DNA of 64,000 nucleotides from Helicobacter cetorum (GTDB lineage: Bacteria > Campylobacterota > Campylobacteria > Campylobacterales > DZAY01). This document shows positions 63,389-64,000 of the stretch, piece after piece. The stretch lies in contig DZAY01000003.1 of the NCBI GenBank assembly GCA_022729735.1, forward strand, positions 60,757 through 124,756. The letters are read 5' to 3'. The translations under genes were made by a program, and so were the position numbers. The stretch's first letter is position 1. Every line of letters begins with the position of its first letter. A model generated the notes under the pieces. It saw only the letters and a program-made list of their open reading frames with translations. It was not told where the DNA came from and made no database searches.

Positions 63389-63898
63389 ATGAATGATGGA
63401 GTTTTGGATTTTATAGAAGATAAACATAAATTTTTAAGGAAAGCACTACCACAACATTATGAAAAATATAAAAGTGTAATTGATATAGGGCTTCCTTTGA
63501 TGCTTATAAATAAACTTTTTATTGAAAAAAAAGAGAAATTATTTTTATCAAAATATGATATTTCAAACTCTGAATTTGATGTTTTAATGTCACTTTTATG
63601 TTTAAGTAAAAAATTAACACCAACAGAACTATATGAAAATATGATTTTTTCATCTGGTGGAATGACAAAATTGCTAAAAAAATTGGAAACTAAAGGCTTA
63701 ATTAGGAGAGTTCCATCAACTTATGATAAAAGAAGTATGTTAGTTGAATTAAGTGAAGACGGTATAGAGCTTGTTATTAAAGCATTTGATGATGTGGCAA
63801 ATATGAATATGGGTATATTTTCTATATTAGACTACAATGAAAAAGTAGTTTTTGAAAAAATATTAAAAAAAATGTTAGTTAAAATTTCTAATAATTAA
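63389..63898 (+). CDS. MarR-family transcriptional regulator
   Basis: 169 residues with the MarR winged helix: TPTELYENMIFSSGGMTKLLKKLE is the DNA-binding region, followed by the wing RRVPSTYDKRSMLVEL. It has a ~35-residue N-terminal extension. No ligand can be named. It probably controls itself and perhaps the divergent PsiE gene through the palindrome between them. Confidence 0.88.
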   Translation: MNDGVLDFIEDKHKFLRKALPQHYEKYKSVIDIGLPLMLINKLFIEKKEKLFLSKYDISNSEFDVLMSLLCLSKKLTPTELYENMIFSSGGMTKLLKKLETKGLIRRVPSTYDKRSMLVELSEDGIELVIKAFDDVANMNMGIFSILDYNEKVVFEKILKKMLVKISNN

Positions 63899-63910
63899 AC
63901 TTAAATTTTT

Positions 63911-63936
63911 AGAATTAGACTTTTAAGTCTAATTCT
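63911..63936. terminator. Bidirectional terminator after the MarR gene
   Basis: A perfect 12-bp stem (AGAATTAGACTT/AAGTCTAATTCT) with a TT centre, followed by ATATTTTT on the plus strand. Confidence 0.7.
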
Positions 63937-63944
63937 ATATTTTT

Positions 63945-64000
63945 CTAAAATTCAATTTTACTAATATCTTTCATTGTCGTTTGAGCATTAAACATCGGAG
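63945..64000 (-). CDS. C-terminal end of a minus-strand gene, cut by window edge
   Basis: On the minus strand one frame is open from the window edge and ends in TAG at 63945-63947, encoding about 17 residues ending KDISKIEF. It sits on the far side of a terminator hairpin, as expected for a convergent gene. Too short to identify. Confidence 0.4.
   Translation of the reverse strand, partial: PMFNAQTTMKDISKIEF

Noticed and set aside
1..64000. CRISPR arrays, tRNA or rRNA genes
   Set aside because: Reading both strands gave no regularly spaced direct repeats and no cloverleaf- or rRNA-like segments; a tRNAscan or Infernal run would settle it.

Overview
The window is AT-rich, gene-dense bacterial chromosome with almost no gap above about 120 bases. 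It most likely comes from a member of the Campylobacterota (Epsilonproteobacteria). The evidence is gene content and gene order: pyrD / M16 protease / dapA / short-chain reductase in the order known from Campylobacter jejuni, peb4 next to class II fba, a TPR gene next to rnhA, a PglC that reads like the C. jejuni enzyme, an SdhABE-type succinate/fumarate oxidoreductase, a long DapD, and an ArsS-like histidine kinase. Arsenic resistance, superoxide reductase and a RiPP-type radical SAM enzyme suggest a free-living or environmental lineage rather than a host-adapted Campylobacter. I cannot name the genus. No rRNA, tRNA, CRISPR array or insertion sequence was seen, and no gene-free stretch exceeds 300 bases.

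Layout. 1-629 is the 3' part of a histidine kinase. 636-6128 (minus strand) is a seven-gene accessory run: MoxR-type AAA ATPase, VWA protein with a degenerate metallopeptidase-like segment, a helical protein, an OLD-like ATPase, a separate TOPRIM (DUF3226-like) protein, a paralogue of the helical protein, and a small protein. This is the best candidate for an undescribed, possibly defensive, system. 6215-10630 holds pglC, an Rpn-type nuclease, ruvC and the carboxynorspermidine pathway pair. 10753-23292 holds a small gene behind a sigma-54-like promoter, dnaE, a GT-C membrane enzyme with a DprE2-like reductase, a family 4-like uracil-DNA glycosylase, superoxide reductase and sdhABE.

23421-32542 holds thiL, a LolC/E-like permease, a BtuBFCD-like uptake operon with an embedded Uma2 gene and a small leader ORF, and, divergent from it, a B12-binding radical SAM enzyme of the RiPP C-methyltransferase type. 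32565-37812 holds a peroxiredoxin and a tightly overlapping operon pyrD-M16-dapA-SDR-pgsA. 37933-45497 is a plus-strand run: glutamine amidotransferase, GT-C-like protein, LapB-like TPR protein, rnhA, dapD, DedA, three small genes and a UbiB-family kinase gene that probably starts at a non-standard ATA codon.

45478-55509 holds a PLP enzyme, fba, peb4, a Sel1-repeat protein, an RRM protein, ribE, a LOG protein, dnaJ and secA. 55599-58182 holds lolA, a Sco-like gene and a chemotaxis receptor broken by a one-base frameshift. 58208-64000 holds a dihaem cytochrome c peroxidase, an ars operon (arsR-arsB-arsC-arsP-like-thioredoxin-like) behind a 14-bp inverted-repeat operator, a PsiE-like protein, a MarR regulator and the end of one further gene.

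The genes link up in places. The B12-type uptake operon sits back to back with an enzyme that should need cobalamin. The ars genes form one resistance module. The DprE2-like reductase and the GT-C enzyme overlap and may serve one polyprenyl-sugar pathway. Four junctions in the pyrD-pgsA run overlap by 4 bases, which suggests translational coupling.
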